From contig JAQJZZ010000001.1 in the NCBI GenBank assembly GCA_030077755.1, forward strand, positions 1,798,001-1,862,000: 64,000 bases of DNA. The letters run 5' to 3'. The notes below the pieces were generated by a model, which did not search any database, was not told the DNA's origin, and saw only the letters and a list, made by a program, of their open reading frames with translations. Within the stretch, counting starts at the first letter, position 1; each line of letters begins with the position of its first letter. The stretch is from Filosporella fistucella. Taxonomy: Eukaryota; Ascomycota; Leotiomycetes; Helotiales. Of the stretch, positions 12,452 through 24,097 are shown one piece after another. Position numbers and translations under genes: made by a program.

Positions 12452-13153
12452 ATGGCTCAACCCAAAGAAAAGCCAGAATTCGAAACAATTGCTGGTGAGC
12501 TTCGCACTATGATCTACGAACAAGTCCTCATATTCGATCATCCAATTGTCATCAAATCGAGCGCATTTCCTCTCAAGGACCCTTCTCATGAGACAAGCAA
12601 TACTCGCACCCAAAACACAACAGCCCTCCTACGCGTCAACAAGAAAATCTACGCTGAAGCCCAACCAATGCTCTACAGCCGCAATCTCTTTGTTATTGGT
12701 ACGAAGTTGAAGAAAGGCGGAGAAGATGATCTTCATGGGATCGACCTCTTCCTCATGAGAGTTCCTCACAATAAGATCGCATGGATCACCAACATCGAGC
12801 TGTTCATTGGTCGTCGAACCACCAGGGACGAAGTCGAGAAGGAAGTTGGACGAGCCCGTGACGATCTCGATCTGAAGCACCTTTGCCAAATTATCAGCAA
12901 GCATTTTACTGGTCTTCAAACCATCAATGTCACCGTCGATAACACGTTCCATGTTGACGATAATGAAATGGCAAAATTGGTTGGATATTTGGAGGTTGCT
13001 ACCAGGATGATTCGCTCCATTGATGCTTTCAGGGCTCTTGCAAGTATTAATAAGTCAGTCAAGTTTGTTGGCTATTACAAGGACATCTTCAGCTGCTTGG
13101 AGGGCGCAAAAATTTTGAGCGACGAATTAGGATCCGACGCACTTACTGCTTGA
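12452..13153 (+). CDS. 2EXR/DUF7730-type hypothetical protein
   Basis: An intronless frame of 233 residues. I take the ATG in context AATCAAAATGGCT, giving MAQPKEKPEF; the frame extends upstream without another ATG. Residues 10-34 form the 2EXR-like motif FETIAGELRTMIYEQVLIF followed by DHPIVI, and residues 58-83 carry ALLRVNKKIYAEAQPMLYS, the conserved helix of this family. It shares the FDHPI segment with the minus-strand paralogue at 35119-35811, so those two look like closer relatives than the others in the window. No signal peptide or membrane segment is seen. Function is unknown. It stands alone between A/T-rich gaps. Confidence 0.78.
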   Translation: MAQPKEKPEFETIAGELRTMIYEQVLIFDHPIVIKSSAFPLKDPSHETSNTRTQNTTALLRVNKKIYAEAQPMLYSRNLFVIGTKLKKGGEDDLHGIDLFLMRVPHNKIAWITNIELFIGRRTTRDEVEKEVGRARDDLDLKHLCQIISKHFTGLQTINVTVDNTFHVDDNEMAKLVGYLEVATRMIRSIDAFRALASINKSVKFVGYYKDIFSCLEGAKILSDELGSDALTA

Positions 13154-13743
13154 GAGGTGGTTGGGATATCTGATGGTGGTTCACAACTAGGCATTGAATG
13201 TGGATCTGGGCGGAGAAGCGTCTTCCTGTCATGATGGGCAGGATATCAAAGTAGAATGGATGAAAATGATGGAGGGTGTTTCCCGCTCACTCCCTTCACT
13301 AAGTTTCTACTTGCCAAAGAAATGAAACTTCATTCTCTGCATACTTGATTCTTTGGTTCTATGTGCTTGCTTTGATTTCTTGTGCATGCAATCATCCTTT
13401 ATCGTGTGATCATGTAGCTGAATGACAGTGTCAAACATCAAACAAGATGCAAGCCAATGAAGCTTCGGCCATGTAACTTTCAACCTCTGGATTATCTTAT
13501 CTAAGGACCACATGAAAACCGAATCGTGGAAGAGATCCCGTGAGGAAAACCGAATTCGGGGAATATATTGACCAATCACGCGGATTAAAGCCTTCGTAAT
13601 TATAAAATCCAATATTCAGCCGTACATATGTCAAGTTTGGCTTCTTATCTACTTAGTCATTTGATTGTTGTGACATTACGTCGGTTTGTTCTTCTAGCGA
13701 TTTCAAAGATGCAAGTCACTTCGAGATCTACACTGGCAGTTCC

Positions 13744-13826
13744 GATACCACCGCACTGGTAGATAATCGAGACCGCCGCAATGATAATCGATACCACCGC
13801 AGTAATACTTGATTGATACTACCGCA
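13744..13826 (+). repeat. Imperfect 12-bp motif repeated four times
   Basis: The motif GATACCACCGCA recurs at 13744, 13769 (GAGACCGCCGCA), 13790 (exact) and 13815 (GATACTACCGCA). Starts are 25, 21 and 25 bp apart, and the spacers partly resemble one another (gataatc-like). It is read directly from the sequence. It looks like a short degenerate minisatellite or a cluster of binding sites; nothing shows which. Confidence 0.7.
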
Positions 13827-15258
13827 ATATTAGTTCGACGATACCTCTAGACTCAGCATTAATTTTCCCTTTCGCTGGCTCCGTTTTAGTCTACGGACGT
13901 GAGCAACTGCTGCTTTTTCCTGAGCAGAGGGTGAGCACGTCCTTAGTCAGCCTACGTACCATAATGTGGATCCCATTTTGGTCTCTTGTGTACCCCGGCT
14001 ATAGTTTCCTTACCGAATTTTACACAGGAATCCGTTCTTGCTCCTTCGCAAGGTTTCTGCTAGAGCAGATTTTGGATCCCTCCTACCAAATATCACGTGA
14101 CTTGTACTTTATCCTCACAATTTACCCGGAGTAACCCCGACAGACGACGCCCTCCAAGAGCTGGCTGGTCAATGAATCTCGGAACCCGCTGTTTCATGGT
14201 TTATTTTATATTATTTTATAAAACTAAAAGTTTCAATATGAAATAGTATATTCGTACAGCATCATAGTCCATAGCTCTCGCTTATTAGTTGCTAAAGTAA
14301 TATCTATTAAAAAGGCAACGCAGAGTGCCTCACCAGATGAGTGTTGCGGTGAGTTGGCTACGCCAATAATTACTTTTCCCTGACACTAGTGACTCACCCG
14401 CAAAGTCTCTATAGAAAAGCTATATCTCGAGAAACTTTCAGCGCCATAGAGAAATACCATTTAAAGCCAACTCGGGCACTGCCCCCATACCACAAGTAGG
14501 TTTTCCGAGCCTAAATCTACCCACAACGCTCGATGTGAGCCTTAGTATTAGATCTAGGATCAAGAATCTTACCGTTGAGTCAAGAATCGATGGTGTGGGA
14601 GTCGATTATGTCTCCAAGCTCCCAGTCAAACTTGTGCTCGGTGGCTGAGGATTGATTATGGTGGTTCATGATCTGTTTCATGACACAGTTGCATCGAAAT
14701 TCATTCCACAAAGACAACCAGAAGCACATCATGAAATGTAGGGCATGACAGAGCTCGTTTATGTCAAGAAACGTCTCCAGTATCTGGATTGCATGCAAGA
14801 AGTCCCTTGCTATTGCCTTTACCGCTTGCGCGCCCGAACGCCGCCGCTGCAGAAACTTCTCTTTCTAGATACTTGTCTTATTATCTTGCTTTTGCCGCTA
14901 CAGTTGTCCTTTTTTCTATTTAGCGGTAAGGATCTCGCAGTATGCAAGCCTATACTAATGTAGCTTTAATCGCAGGTTTAGTTAGTGTAAAAGCAACTGT
15001 GTACGGTAAACTGCGTTTTAAAGCAGCTTCATTAGTAAAGCGACGAGTTATATTTCTCCAGTGTGAAACAGCTGTGAAAATTGTGTAGCTGGAATCGTGA
15101 CGGAACTAGGACATGATTTAGAGACACCAGAATCAAGTGGTGAGAAAATAGGAGCTGATATGTATCTTCTAGCCACCAATAATGAGAGGTCTGTCGTATA
15201 ACGTATTGATAACAACGACTTCTCCCCTTTCCCTCCCCTTTCCCTCCATTTTCCCATG

Positions 15259-15267
15259 CATATAAGA
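15259..15267 (+). promoter_or_regulatory. TATA-like element of the FAD oxidase gene
   Basis: The sequence CATATAAGAG lies about 95 bp upstream of the ATG at 15356 and is followed by a C/A-rich leader, the usual arrangement in filamentous ascomycete promoters. Assignment is by position and consensus only. Confidence 0.4.
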
Positions 15268-15355
15268 GCAAAAATTAATCCCTTTCCATCAACTCTATCA
15301 CCTCAACAACATTGTCAAGAACTCAAACCCTCAAGTACAACCAAAAGGATTCAAC

Positions 15356-17110
15356 ATGGCAAAAGCTGAAGATGTGAAGTTGCTCAATGCGCTCATTGAA
15401 ACCATAGGGCCGAACAATGTGTTTGTTAAAGGGGCAGGATTCTACGAGAATGAGGTTCACCAATATGCAACATCATCATACGAGTGAGTAGTGCCATTCA
15501 TTCCATTCGTATACATATCCTTTTCGTCTGAAATTTTGAGACGGAGCTCTCCCCTTCACATAAAATTACTAAGGTTTTGTAGGTATGACCGAACCCTACC
15601 AGAATTGATTATCAAGCCCAAGAATAGGGAAGACATCGCCGCGGCTCTAGACTACGCTCGAACAAAAAAAGTAGGCGTTGCTATTCGAACCGGAGGCCAT
15701 CAATACAGCGGGGCTTCATCAGCTACCGCTCCAAATATCCAACTCGATCTCTCCAAAACCTTCCAAGGACCCGATGATCGAACACTATTGCGAAGACAAG
15801 GTCTCCTCCGCACTAGCATCAGTTGGCCATTGAAGGATTTCAGCGCCTATCTACGTAAAAACAGGATCTTCATTCCTCACGGCCAATGCATCGCTGTTCA
15901 TCTTGGAGGTCATGTTCAAACTGGTGGCTACGGACAACTTGGTCGCAGCTTTGGATTGATGGGAGATCACGTCACCGAAATCGAGATCGTGGACCATGAA
16001 GGAGTACCCAGAGCGGTATCGAAGAAAAATGACCCAGATCTATTTTACAGCATTCTTGGTGGCAGCCCCGGAAACTTTGGGGTCCTTACTCATTTCACCA
16101 CCAAAATCTATCGAGACGAGGATTATGAAGGATCCACTGGCATGAAGTGCGTGTATGGATACACTCCTGAGAAACTTGAAAGTCTGCTTGATATCATCGT
16201 CAAGATGTCCGATGATGTCGACATCAATGGAAACCCGGAACAACTTCCTCGCAACTACGATGTATGTCTCAGTGTCCTCAGTTCAGGCAACAATTTCACG
16301 GCTCTCTTTCCTGGTCGAGGCAAATTAATGAGAGACATCTACAACAACGATGAGAACGAAGATAATATCGATCCCAATGTGCCGGTCTATCCACGATTCA
16401 TCTTCGTCTGGGCGCAATGGGTCAAGCTAACCCCGAACGACGTTTTTGACAGAACGAAATGGTTTGATATATTGTCCGACGGCTGCTACGACTCGGTCAG
16501 CGACAACCACAAAACCTTGGCACCACAGGATATGTCCTTTATGACCAGCAGCTGGTGGGTCATGAATACTGTTCGCGAGTACCCCTGGCCATATGTCAAG
16601 AGCACTCGTATGAGCGACAAAACCAATCTCCGAGATTCCGGATGGGCTCACTGGGTTACCAAACGAATTGACGAAGCAGTTGCGCCAGCAAACAACGGCC
16701 TCTTTATCTGTGCTCAGATTCAACCTTTCGGCGGAGCTCAATCGATGACTGTTCGGAATGCCAATAATGGCACGGCATATAGTTGGAGAGACTCAACTAT
16801 CTGTTGCACTCTTGATTGTTTCTACAAGCCGTCAAGCGAGTTGGATGCAAAAAAATGGTTTGAAAAAAATGAAGCAGAAGCCGTTGGACCACATGGAGTG
16901 TTTAGTACGAAGGACATGAGGCCGCTATGGGGTTCTTTTGGAGAGTATAATTTCTCGACTGTGTGGTGGGCATATCATGAGAATGAAAACAAATACAAGC
17001 TCTTAAGAGAGCAGAGAAGAAAGCATGATCCGGATGGAGTTTTCACAGCAAATTCTTTCTGTGTTCCGCGGGCTGATGTGGCAGTCATCGGACAAACTCG
17101 AAAGGTTTGA
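15356..17110 (+). CDS. FAD-linked oxidoreductase (PCMH/VAO type, BBE-like C-terminus)
   Basis: A flavin-dependent oxidase of the vanillyl-alcohol-oxidase/PCMH superfamily. Exons 15356-15483 and 15583-17110 flank a 99-bp intron (GTGAGTAG donor, TTGTAG acceptor) and encode 551 residues. The start gives MAKAEDVKLL and is needed to supply the N-terminal part of the FAD domain. The segment RTGGHQYSG contains the histidine (about His82) that carries FAD covalently in this family. GHVQTGGYGQLGRSFGLMGD follows in the FAD_binding_4 fold. The C-terminal HDPDGVFTANSFCVPR matches the berberine-bridge-like tail. There is no signal peptide, unlike the AA7 oxidase at 59413, so it may act inside the cell, for example in secondary metabolism (inferred). 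No clear second flavin-linking cysteine is seen. No biosynthetic backbone gene lies nearby. Confidence 0.88.
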
Positions 17111-18218
17111 AATTAGGATCAACACGAGGTCTTCTTTTGCGGTTATTATTGATTATCATAGCCTGTTGTCTGCAGAACAAATGTCACGCTCGTTTATTCA
17201 TTCTCTCCGTAGTGTAAAAGGGCTCTGAAATCAGTGTTTATTATACTAGTCACGTGTGGCACGTGTTCGGCTATTTTCTAGTGTTTTGTCATATCATTCC
17301 AGGGCTCGACCTTCTGTACTTAGAGACTTAGACAATAATGCCATAATTACTGAAGACCACCAGCTGCTTACCCTTTTTTATTATTTGTATTATTTGTGGT
17401 TCTGTTTACAGTAGTTGTCTAGAAACTTCTAAAATGCACCACCGTCGCTTTTTCATAATATTTCTGCTTGTGGAAACATTTTTTATATTTCATATGAAAT
17501 GCTTGATATTATGATTAGGAACCACAAGCCATCCCATACTCTTTCATGCAAGGATAGAATCCATCACCTATAAAACAACAAGCCCACGGATATCCCAGGG
17601 AAATTTGACACGAAAAACGCGAAAATATGTACTTCACTTTGTCAAATTCTTGAAATTAGAATTGGGAGTTCGTTTGTTGTGAATAGAATGATCTTTGCAA
17701 AAGATGCGAATCAGTTCCTCCTCAGCACGTGGAAAAGAAACAAAATTTCATGAGCAAATAGCCCACATTCATTGAAGCAGGTCAAGAAGCTCATCAGACT
17801 ATTTCATGTTCATGTAACACAGATGAAAGGAGTCAAAGGCTACAGATCTCTCTCAAATTCCCAATGTCAGTACTTTAAATGATCAATGCTATCTCCATTG
17901 AAGTGTGTCAAATTTATGCAGTGACGTTTAATGCTGGTAGATGTGATGCAGGAATTGTATTGAATGACTTTCATATGACTACATAGATGTATATATGCTA
18001 GCAATATTTCCATAAGGATGATTGCAAGCTCAGCAGCGTAGAACTTTAGCTTTAGTTCTTAGTAGAAAGATTCTCGAAGTCAATATTTGAAGTTTGCTTT
18101 CAAATTATTGATAACATCTAATTATATTGATTACTATACCTAGATTTATTGTCGATTTTAGCTGTTCGAATTCACTCCACAAGCTATAAAACCTTGTTTT
18201 GATTGTAGCCACCTCCCA
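17111..18218. other. A/T-rich intergenic region
   Basis: About 1.1 kb of A/T-rich sequence between two same-strand genes. No supported gene, RNA or clear repeat was found. Confidence 0.4.
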
Positions 18219-19295
18219 ATGTCTGACATTGACCACTTTCATTTTTCACACAACAATTCTTCCTCAAGAGCCACGACGTCCTTTAGACAACCTTCTTTCA
18301 AATACAACAAGCTTTCAGGCGCAACTTCCCTTGGGAAACAACACTCTCAAGACTGTATACTAGTGCCATTCCCACACCTCCAGATGGATTTTAACAACCC
18401 AGGAACAATACGACGGTCAGCTCGAGTCCAAGATCGGTACGCTCGGTCAGCTGCTTACACCAATCCCCCCTCTCAGCTCGAACAACTTCTTCCAACCGAA
18501 GTACGACAGCTGATCTGGGGTATAATTGTCATTTCTAGCAAACCGATACTCATTACAACCACTTCTGAGCATTTTGGCACTCCGATCCCAGGCGATCGAG
18601 TACATTATGCCGAGGAGCTGCAAGCCCCGGAATTTTCCTTAACGCTCGTGAACAGACTCATCGGGAGTGAGGCAAGCTACGTCTTCTATACACAAAATGT
18701 ATTCACTTTCGGCACTGGAGGCTGGCACGTCGATTGGCAACCTGATATTCGTGCTATGGCGAGACTTTTTCAGGCAACAAGCTGGTACCATCTTTCGCTT
18801 ATTAGAAGAGCAAACTTCGTCATCGGATGCAGATACGGAGCTGACCCGAACGAAAAACGAGCAACATTGGTTCCCAGAAGCGTTGTCTTTTGCAATGGTC
18901 TCGATGAGAGGCGTTCAGAGTTTGCTTGTCGGGCATTCACAACATATTTGATTGGTCTTAAGAGTGTCGAATTTAGCTTTGTCGTTTGTGAGGACGAAGA
19001 CATTGATGATTATCAATGGAAGCTTTCAAGACGTCATAGATTCTATTTCCAGCTGAGACCAGAAAATCATCTACCTGAAGGAGACGAATTGAAGAAGCTG
19101 AGGCGAATGAAAGGCGAAGATCTGTTGGAGAGGAGGAAAGTGAGGTCTTTGCTTTTGGTAACTTTGAAGAAGGAAGATTACGAGAAGTGGTGGAAAGTGA
19201 GGTCTTTGCTTTTGGTAACTTTGAAGAAGGAAGATTACGAGAAGTGGTGGAAAGGAAAAGGAGATGTTCCAATGTGGGATTTATGGAGCAGTTGA
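18219..19295 (+). CDS. 2EXR/DUF7730-type protein with an internal duplication
   Basis: An uninterrupted frame of 358 residues. The first ATG gives MSDIDHFHFSHN; a second in-frame ATG (MDFNNPGTIRRSARV, about residue 56) is an alternative start. Residues about 87-105 carry the family motif LEQLLPTEVRQLIWGIIVI. The later segment FSLTLVNRLIGSEASYVFY is a divergent version of the conserved LLRVN...A..FY helix. Near the C-terminus the 19-residue unit VRSLLLVTLKKEDYEKWWK occurs twice in tandem with no difference, from an exact 57-bp duplication. The duplication preserves the frame, so the gene may still be expressed. Function is unknown. A decayed F-box gene lies immediately downstream on the opposite strand. 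Confidence 0.7.
   Translation: MSDIDHFHFSHNNSSSRATTSFRQPSFKYNKLSGATSLGKQHSQDCILVPFPHLQMDFNNPGTIRRSARVQDRYARSAAYTNPPSQLEQLLPTEVRQLIWGIIVISSKPILITTTSEHFGTPIPGDRVHYAEELQAPEFSLTLVNRLIGSEASYVFYTQNVFTFGTGGWHVDWQPDIRAMARLFQATSWYHLSLIRRANFVIGCRYGADPNEKRATLVPRSVVFCNGLDERRSEFACRAFTTYLIGLKSVEFSFVVCEDEDIDDYQWKLSRRHRFYFQLRPENHLPEGDELKKLRRMKGEDLLERRKVRSLLLVTLKKEDYEKWWKVRSLLLVTLKKEDYEKWWKGKGDVPMWDLWSS
19135..19254 (+). repeat. Exact 57-bp in-frame tandem duplication
   Basis: Two identical 57-bp units lie head to tail inside the 3' part of the 18219 gene; the unit GTGAGGTCTTTGC... starts at 19140 and again at 19197. Perfect identity indicates a recent event or sequence maintained by conversion. It adds 19 residues without shifting the frame. 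Confidence 0.95.
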
Positions 19296-19603
19296 TATGG
19301 GGGCAAAACGAAGATCAGGTTGCAAGGGAAAGATCACATCCATGAGTAAGGCACCGTTCTTCAGAAAATTTCTTGATACCGGTAGGCATCAGTCACGGAA
19401 ATAGAAGTCAATCCATTAAACTTTCCAGAATCTTCCATGTGACGTCTGGACGAATAGCATACCTGGGCGGGTATATATATTGACAACAAGGATGATACTA
19501 ATGATATGGTATATAACGCCGATAAATGAGCCTACGCAATACACATAACCACACAGCTAGAATGGAATCATATCCCGTTCGCAGCTGCAGCTATCGAAAC
19601 GAT
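19296..19603. other. Short intergenic region
   Basis: About 300 bp between the 3' ends of a plus-strand gene and a minus-strand pseudogene. Nothing further is recognised. Confidence 0.4.
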
Positions 19604-21390
19604 CTACGAACAAATAGCGAGAGCGACTAGCGGCTTGATGGACGGTACAATGCGAACCTCTTCTTCCTCTTCCTCAGTCAAGGAATCTGAAGATCCCCCG
19701 TACCAGGAGTTCCCATATTCCGAATCCCAATCATCCCACTCATGAGATGCCCATTGAGATATCCCCGTCTCTGTTGAGTCCACGTCTTGATAGTCCACCT
19801 TGTAAGATCTCCATTCGGGAATTTTTTCCAAGGAGTCCTTTCTCCGCTAAAGGAATCATAACCATGTGGGTCTTTCTCAACGAATGGCCACGAGATATTT
19901 CCATGCAAGAAGTGGTTTATCAGGGTGGTATCTTTCAAAGATCCGTAAGGTAGGTTGGCTTCAACTTTCTTCTTGAAATCGTGCAAGTTTTGCTTTTCCC
20001 AGTTCAGCTCTCAATTTAACATCCTCCCAAATCGGCAAGGAAAGTTCATTGCTATATCTGTTTAATTCGACTTCGATCCAATCAAGATTCATATTGTCCC
20101 TTAAGCTTTCCATAAACATTTTTGAAGTCTGGGCATAAGGGTCACCCCATTTCTTGTTCGCAATTGTTTCGGAAAGATCATGTCCAAGGAAACTTTCCGA
20201 AGCGAGGAAGCATGCCGAAGAAGAAAATGAAGGAGTGAGACGTCAAGAACTAGAGAATCTTGCACCTTAAAAACTTCCAGCTTGGGCATGTTCTAGCTGC
20301 TAATCGCAGCGTGAATGATGCGCCAAGACTGTATGTATTCGTTAAATCCTCTATAAAATCTTCTTTGCTTAGCAAGCCATAATACTGATAAGGATTTAAT
20401 ATTGAACACACCACCCAGGAATCGCCTGAGGGTAGCAGTGTTGTGTTGCTGAACGTCGGCATCAGCCAGGTCGTTCATAACTATTCCAATGTGCATGTCA
20501 CTGATGTGACTTAGCCATGGTTCAGGGCAGATTTCCTTGGGTTTCCCGTTTAGTCGGCCATTGGGGGCTGTGACATCAGTTGGGCGATTTGTAAAGTCAA
20601 GCTTCCCAGATGTATCAAATACCTCGAACGGAACCAATTTCAAAAACAATCTTTTGATGGGTGATATAAAGTTGCTCTTTGCAAGGAGTATTTTGCGATA
20701 CAACCAAGGGTTGAGGCAAAGACCATTTTCGCCTGATAAATAATTTACACGATCCTCTATGTGTACCCGTCGATTCCAAAAGTCATGAAGTAGATCTTCA
20801 GAATCTGGAAAAGGGCATCGCTTCGAGTAGACGTTACGGAACTCAGTGTAAGGCAGTTGAAAGAACAATGGGGATAACGATTAGCAGTCGGTCATTAACT
20901 CTCCGGGGTAAATTTCGAGTTTGCTGATCTGATCCCTGATCCACGTCATCTTGGACCTCGAGTCATCCTTAGATTGTTCTTCATCTCTTCGGTGAGTCCA
21001 GCGCATCCAATCGAGTTTTACTCGTTCGCAACGTCCTCTATATGATAAAATTCCTTATCAGCAAGGTGGATCGTGAGTTCCCTGATATGTCTTGCCATCC
21101 ATGGCCATCTCTTCAGCCAGTCCGCAACACTTTTGAAAGTCTGCTATGGCTTTATAGCCATTACCCCGGATGTGATTGTGGTGCTTCTGTGAACGACACG
21201 TCTGTTGGTCTCCACATTATTGAATTGTCCTTCGCGGGCTATATCACGCCATGCTCGAGAAGCTAATCGCAGATTTCCGGCATCCCGCCCAGGAAGGTGT
21301 CCAAAGATAGCACATATCGTTTTTGGGGGGAAGTCCGAGAGAAAATCGAGATTTCTGGCCGATGAGGATGTTGGGCCGTTGCCGGATCAC
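19604..21390 (-). pseudogene. Decayed F-box protein gene
   Basis: Pieces of one F-box/LRR-like protein can be followed on the minus strand through several lesions. The F-box itself is at about 21335-21240: FPPKTICAIFGHLP then NLRLASRAWRDIAREGQF. An in-frame TAG follows at 21144-21146, then DWLKRWPWMARHIRELTIHL. A frame change occurs near 21020, a TAA at 20881-20883 (an intron could hide this one), and a TAG at 20293-20295 within ...HAAISS/NMPKLEVFKVQDSL. Another break lies after 20103, and a one-base shift occurs at the six-base A/T run 19822-19827, between SGERTPWKK and IPEWRSYKVDY. No in-frame ATG precedes the F-box. Intact relatives are typically substrate receptors of SCF ubiquitin ligases, but this copy cannot make a full protein. 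Confidence 0.8.
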
Positions 21391-22188
21391 GTAATCCCGA
21401 TTTTCGAGGGTCACTTTCCTCCACAACTTCCTCTGCGGAGGTGCTAACAATATTGGCCAACAATTACACTTTTTAATATAAGGATAAAGAGTAAATCAGT
21501 CCTACATCGATTTCTGACTAGAATCGTATTCTAAAAGAATGCTTACGCAATGCCCTTACTATGCCTCTCGCACAGCGATATACGCGGTGGCAATTGCAGC
21601 TCAAGTGGATTTTCAGCCTCAAGTCAGATGCTTTGTGAGTATAGCCATTTTGTACGCTGGGCCAGCACAACTAGGAGCGGTGCCAGGACAAAGCCAGTGC
21701 AGCCATAGCTATACTTTATAACTGCTGAACAGCAGGTGGAAGCCATTCCATACACTAGGTCAGCACAGCCAAAGGTATGCTTGCCACCACCTCACTAGAA
21801 GCCATATTACCACCGCAGGCCCCTACTTTGGGATATCCCAGTATCTGAAATATGATATAACTCTTTAATCTAAAAATTGCATAAGTGTTTAATGATTATA
21901 TAAGGTATTTACATACTTTTACAAGCTCGTCTTTCAACCTCAACGATAGTTTTCTAGGAAGGAATAGTAGTGCTCGATAGAACTTGCTCTTAGAGGTTTC
22001 TGGGTTGAAAAGACTACGAGTCTTCATTATCCGGCTCACAGGAGAATAATTTGAGTAATATAGCATATGGTATCATTTACTGCCTACACATCAAGAATAT
22101 ACACCACCTACCTATCTGGGCAACATCTTCATCCAACGTCCTTCATTGAACTAACACCATCCACCCCACACAGTCAAACTCCCACCAT
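21391..22188. other. Intergenic region
   Basis: About 800 bp upstream of the pseudogene and downstream of the second sugar porter. It is A/T-rich with no supported gene. The sequence at about 21640-21800 has repeated CCAGCACA/CAGCACAGCC-like words but no defined unit. Confidence 0.35.
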
Positions 22189-24097
22189 CTACTCCCCATG
22201 AATCTCCTTCTCCTTCTCCAACACTCCCTCCTTCTTCTCCCCATCCGCACTTCCCCTAGCAGCTGAATTTCTCAATAAAGCATCTAATCCAATCTCCTTA
22301 TTAATCTCCTCCATCCTTTCGAAATCAGCTTGTGCTGTTCCTTCTGAGCCGAAGATAACGTCCATCTCTTCCAAGGTGAGACGCTTGGTCTCGGGAACGA
22401 AGAAGTGGATGAAACCTGCGCCGAGGAAGGTGAGGATCCCGAAGATGAGGTAGGTGCCGTATGAGATGCCGGAGATCATGTCGGGTGTTACCTGTAGTTA
22501 TTTGGGTTAGAGGCATGTGGGAGAGGGAGAAAATCAGGGTGGGCTGGGGAACGAGGATACTGGGCTGGCATTGAGAGGGATACATACCTGTCCGACGATG
22601 AAATTATTCATCCAGTTACTGCTAGCGCCCAACGCAATACCATATGGACGATTGGACAAAGGCCAGATCTCAGCTACGATAATCCATGCACAAGGTCCCC
22701 AACTATATCCGAAATGAATGACGAATAGCCAGACCATACATACTGCTCCCCACCCGGCGGCAGTGTGCTCAGGCCATGAATTACGATATTTGGCCACGAT
22801 ACCTGCGATGATGATGTGGCATGTAGCCATACCAATAGCACCGATGGTAAGGATAGGTTTGCGGCCGAGACGATCAATGTATAGAACCGAGGGGATGGTA
22901 GCGAGGAACATGACGATACCGACGACACCTGTTGCAAGCAGGGAAATTGTATTGCCAGACAAGCCAATACTCTTGAAAATGGTAGGTGCGTAATAGAGAA
23001 TCGCATTGATACCCGTCCATTGTTGGAAGAACATGGTCACTGTAGCGACAATAACACGCTTAAACATAGCTTTTGTCTTGAATAGGGAACCGATAGCCAC
23101 GAATTGGAGCTTGAATACATTCCATGCTGTCATTTCGCGGAGATGAGGCCAGTGTTCTGCGACGGTACGTTTTTCGAATAGAGATTGTGCTTTGATTTCG
23201 AGGAACTCGAGCTCGACTAGTTCGTGGTCGGGATTAAGACCTCGGAGGTTGGCTAAGACTTTTCGTGCTTCTTCTTCGCGATCGTGATGGATGAGCCAAC
23301 GAGGTGAAAATGGCATGAAGAGGATACCGGCGAATAGAACGACTGCTGGGAACAGTTGAAGAGTGATTGGGACGAGCCAGGCTGCTTCTTTTTGGGTCTC
23401 ACCGGTGCCACCGATGTAATTGGTTCCGTAATCGATCCAGAAAGAAATCATGATACCGAAGCAGATTGCCAATTGCTGGAGGGCGATCAATGAACCTCTG
23501 ACTTCCGGAGGAGCAACCTCAGCATTGTACATTGGGACGATCATGGACAATGATCCAACTCCCATTCCCCTATACTGTTAGCTAAATTTGGAAAGGAATG
23601 GCAGACATACGTGATGAATCGACCTGCCAAAATAGAATCATGACCACCAGCAACAGCTGTCGTTTGAATGACAACGCCAATGATAAAAACACCCGTGGCA
23701 ATTAGAATACTATATTTCCTAGAAAAGATCTCTGCCATGAAAGCAGACAACAATGCACCAAGCCATGCACCCAATTCCAAAATGGAGGTCAACCATCCCT
23801 TGCGAGTTTGATCCTCTGGCAGATCAGTGTCGTAATTTCCCATATGTTGCTTGAAAGCTGGCATTGTGAGGACGCCTGAAAAAACGCCTTGATTATATCC
23901 TATGAAAGGTCAGAGAGTAACTGTGACTTGGTCACATCTAACACACCGTAGAGTAGACCACCAATACAAGCAAACATAGCAATCATTGCTACCCTGCCAT
24001 TTTTGATCAAGGCCCTCGGCCCAGAGTCACCCATCAAGGCCTGACGGCGCTTGAGGGCAGCATCATACATGCCAACAGGAGCATTTGCAGCTACCAT
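22189..24097 (-). CDS. MFS sugar porter (hexose/glucose transporter family), four exons
   Basis: A plasma-membrane sugar importer. Exons 23947-24097, 23611-23899, 22588-23569 and 22189-22491 encode 574 residues; introns of 47, 41 and 96 bp all have GT-AG ends and fit in phase. The start gives MVAANAPVGMYDAAL. Family marks in order are LLYGYNQGVFSGVL (helix 1), GRFITGMGVGSLSMIVPMYN, SPRWLIH, WTGINAILYYAPTIF (helix 7 sugar-binding region), DRLGRKPIL and PETKRLTLEEMD. The QQWTGINAILYYAP stretch is typical of high-affinity hexose or quinate-type porters. A K/E-rich cytosolic tail ends the protein. It is a different subfamily from the porter at 3313, which has SPRWLIQ and a G/E-rich tail. Substrate is not assignable from sequence. 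Confidence 0.92.

Larger units (their letters stand above)
13154..15355. other. Gene-free region with a degenerate repeat
   Basis: About 2.2 kb without a supportable gene. It holds a four-copy imperfect repeat (see 13744-13826) and A/T-rich sequence. Short frames at 13931-14134 and 14580-14798 show no family features. The last 100 bp contain a TATA-like element and a CA-rich leader for the downstream oxidase. The middle may be decayed mobile-element DNA, but no terminal repeats or coding remnants could be defined. Confidence 0.35.

Noticed and set aside
13860..14560. Possible transposon remnant
   Set aside because: Repeated-looking words (gacgtgagc and related) occur, but no terminal inverted repeats, long terminal repeats or coding remnants can be defined.
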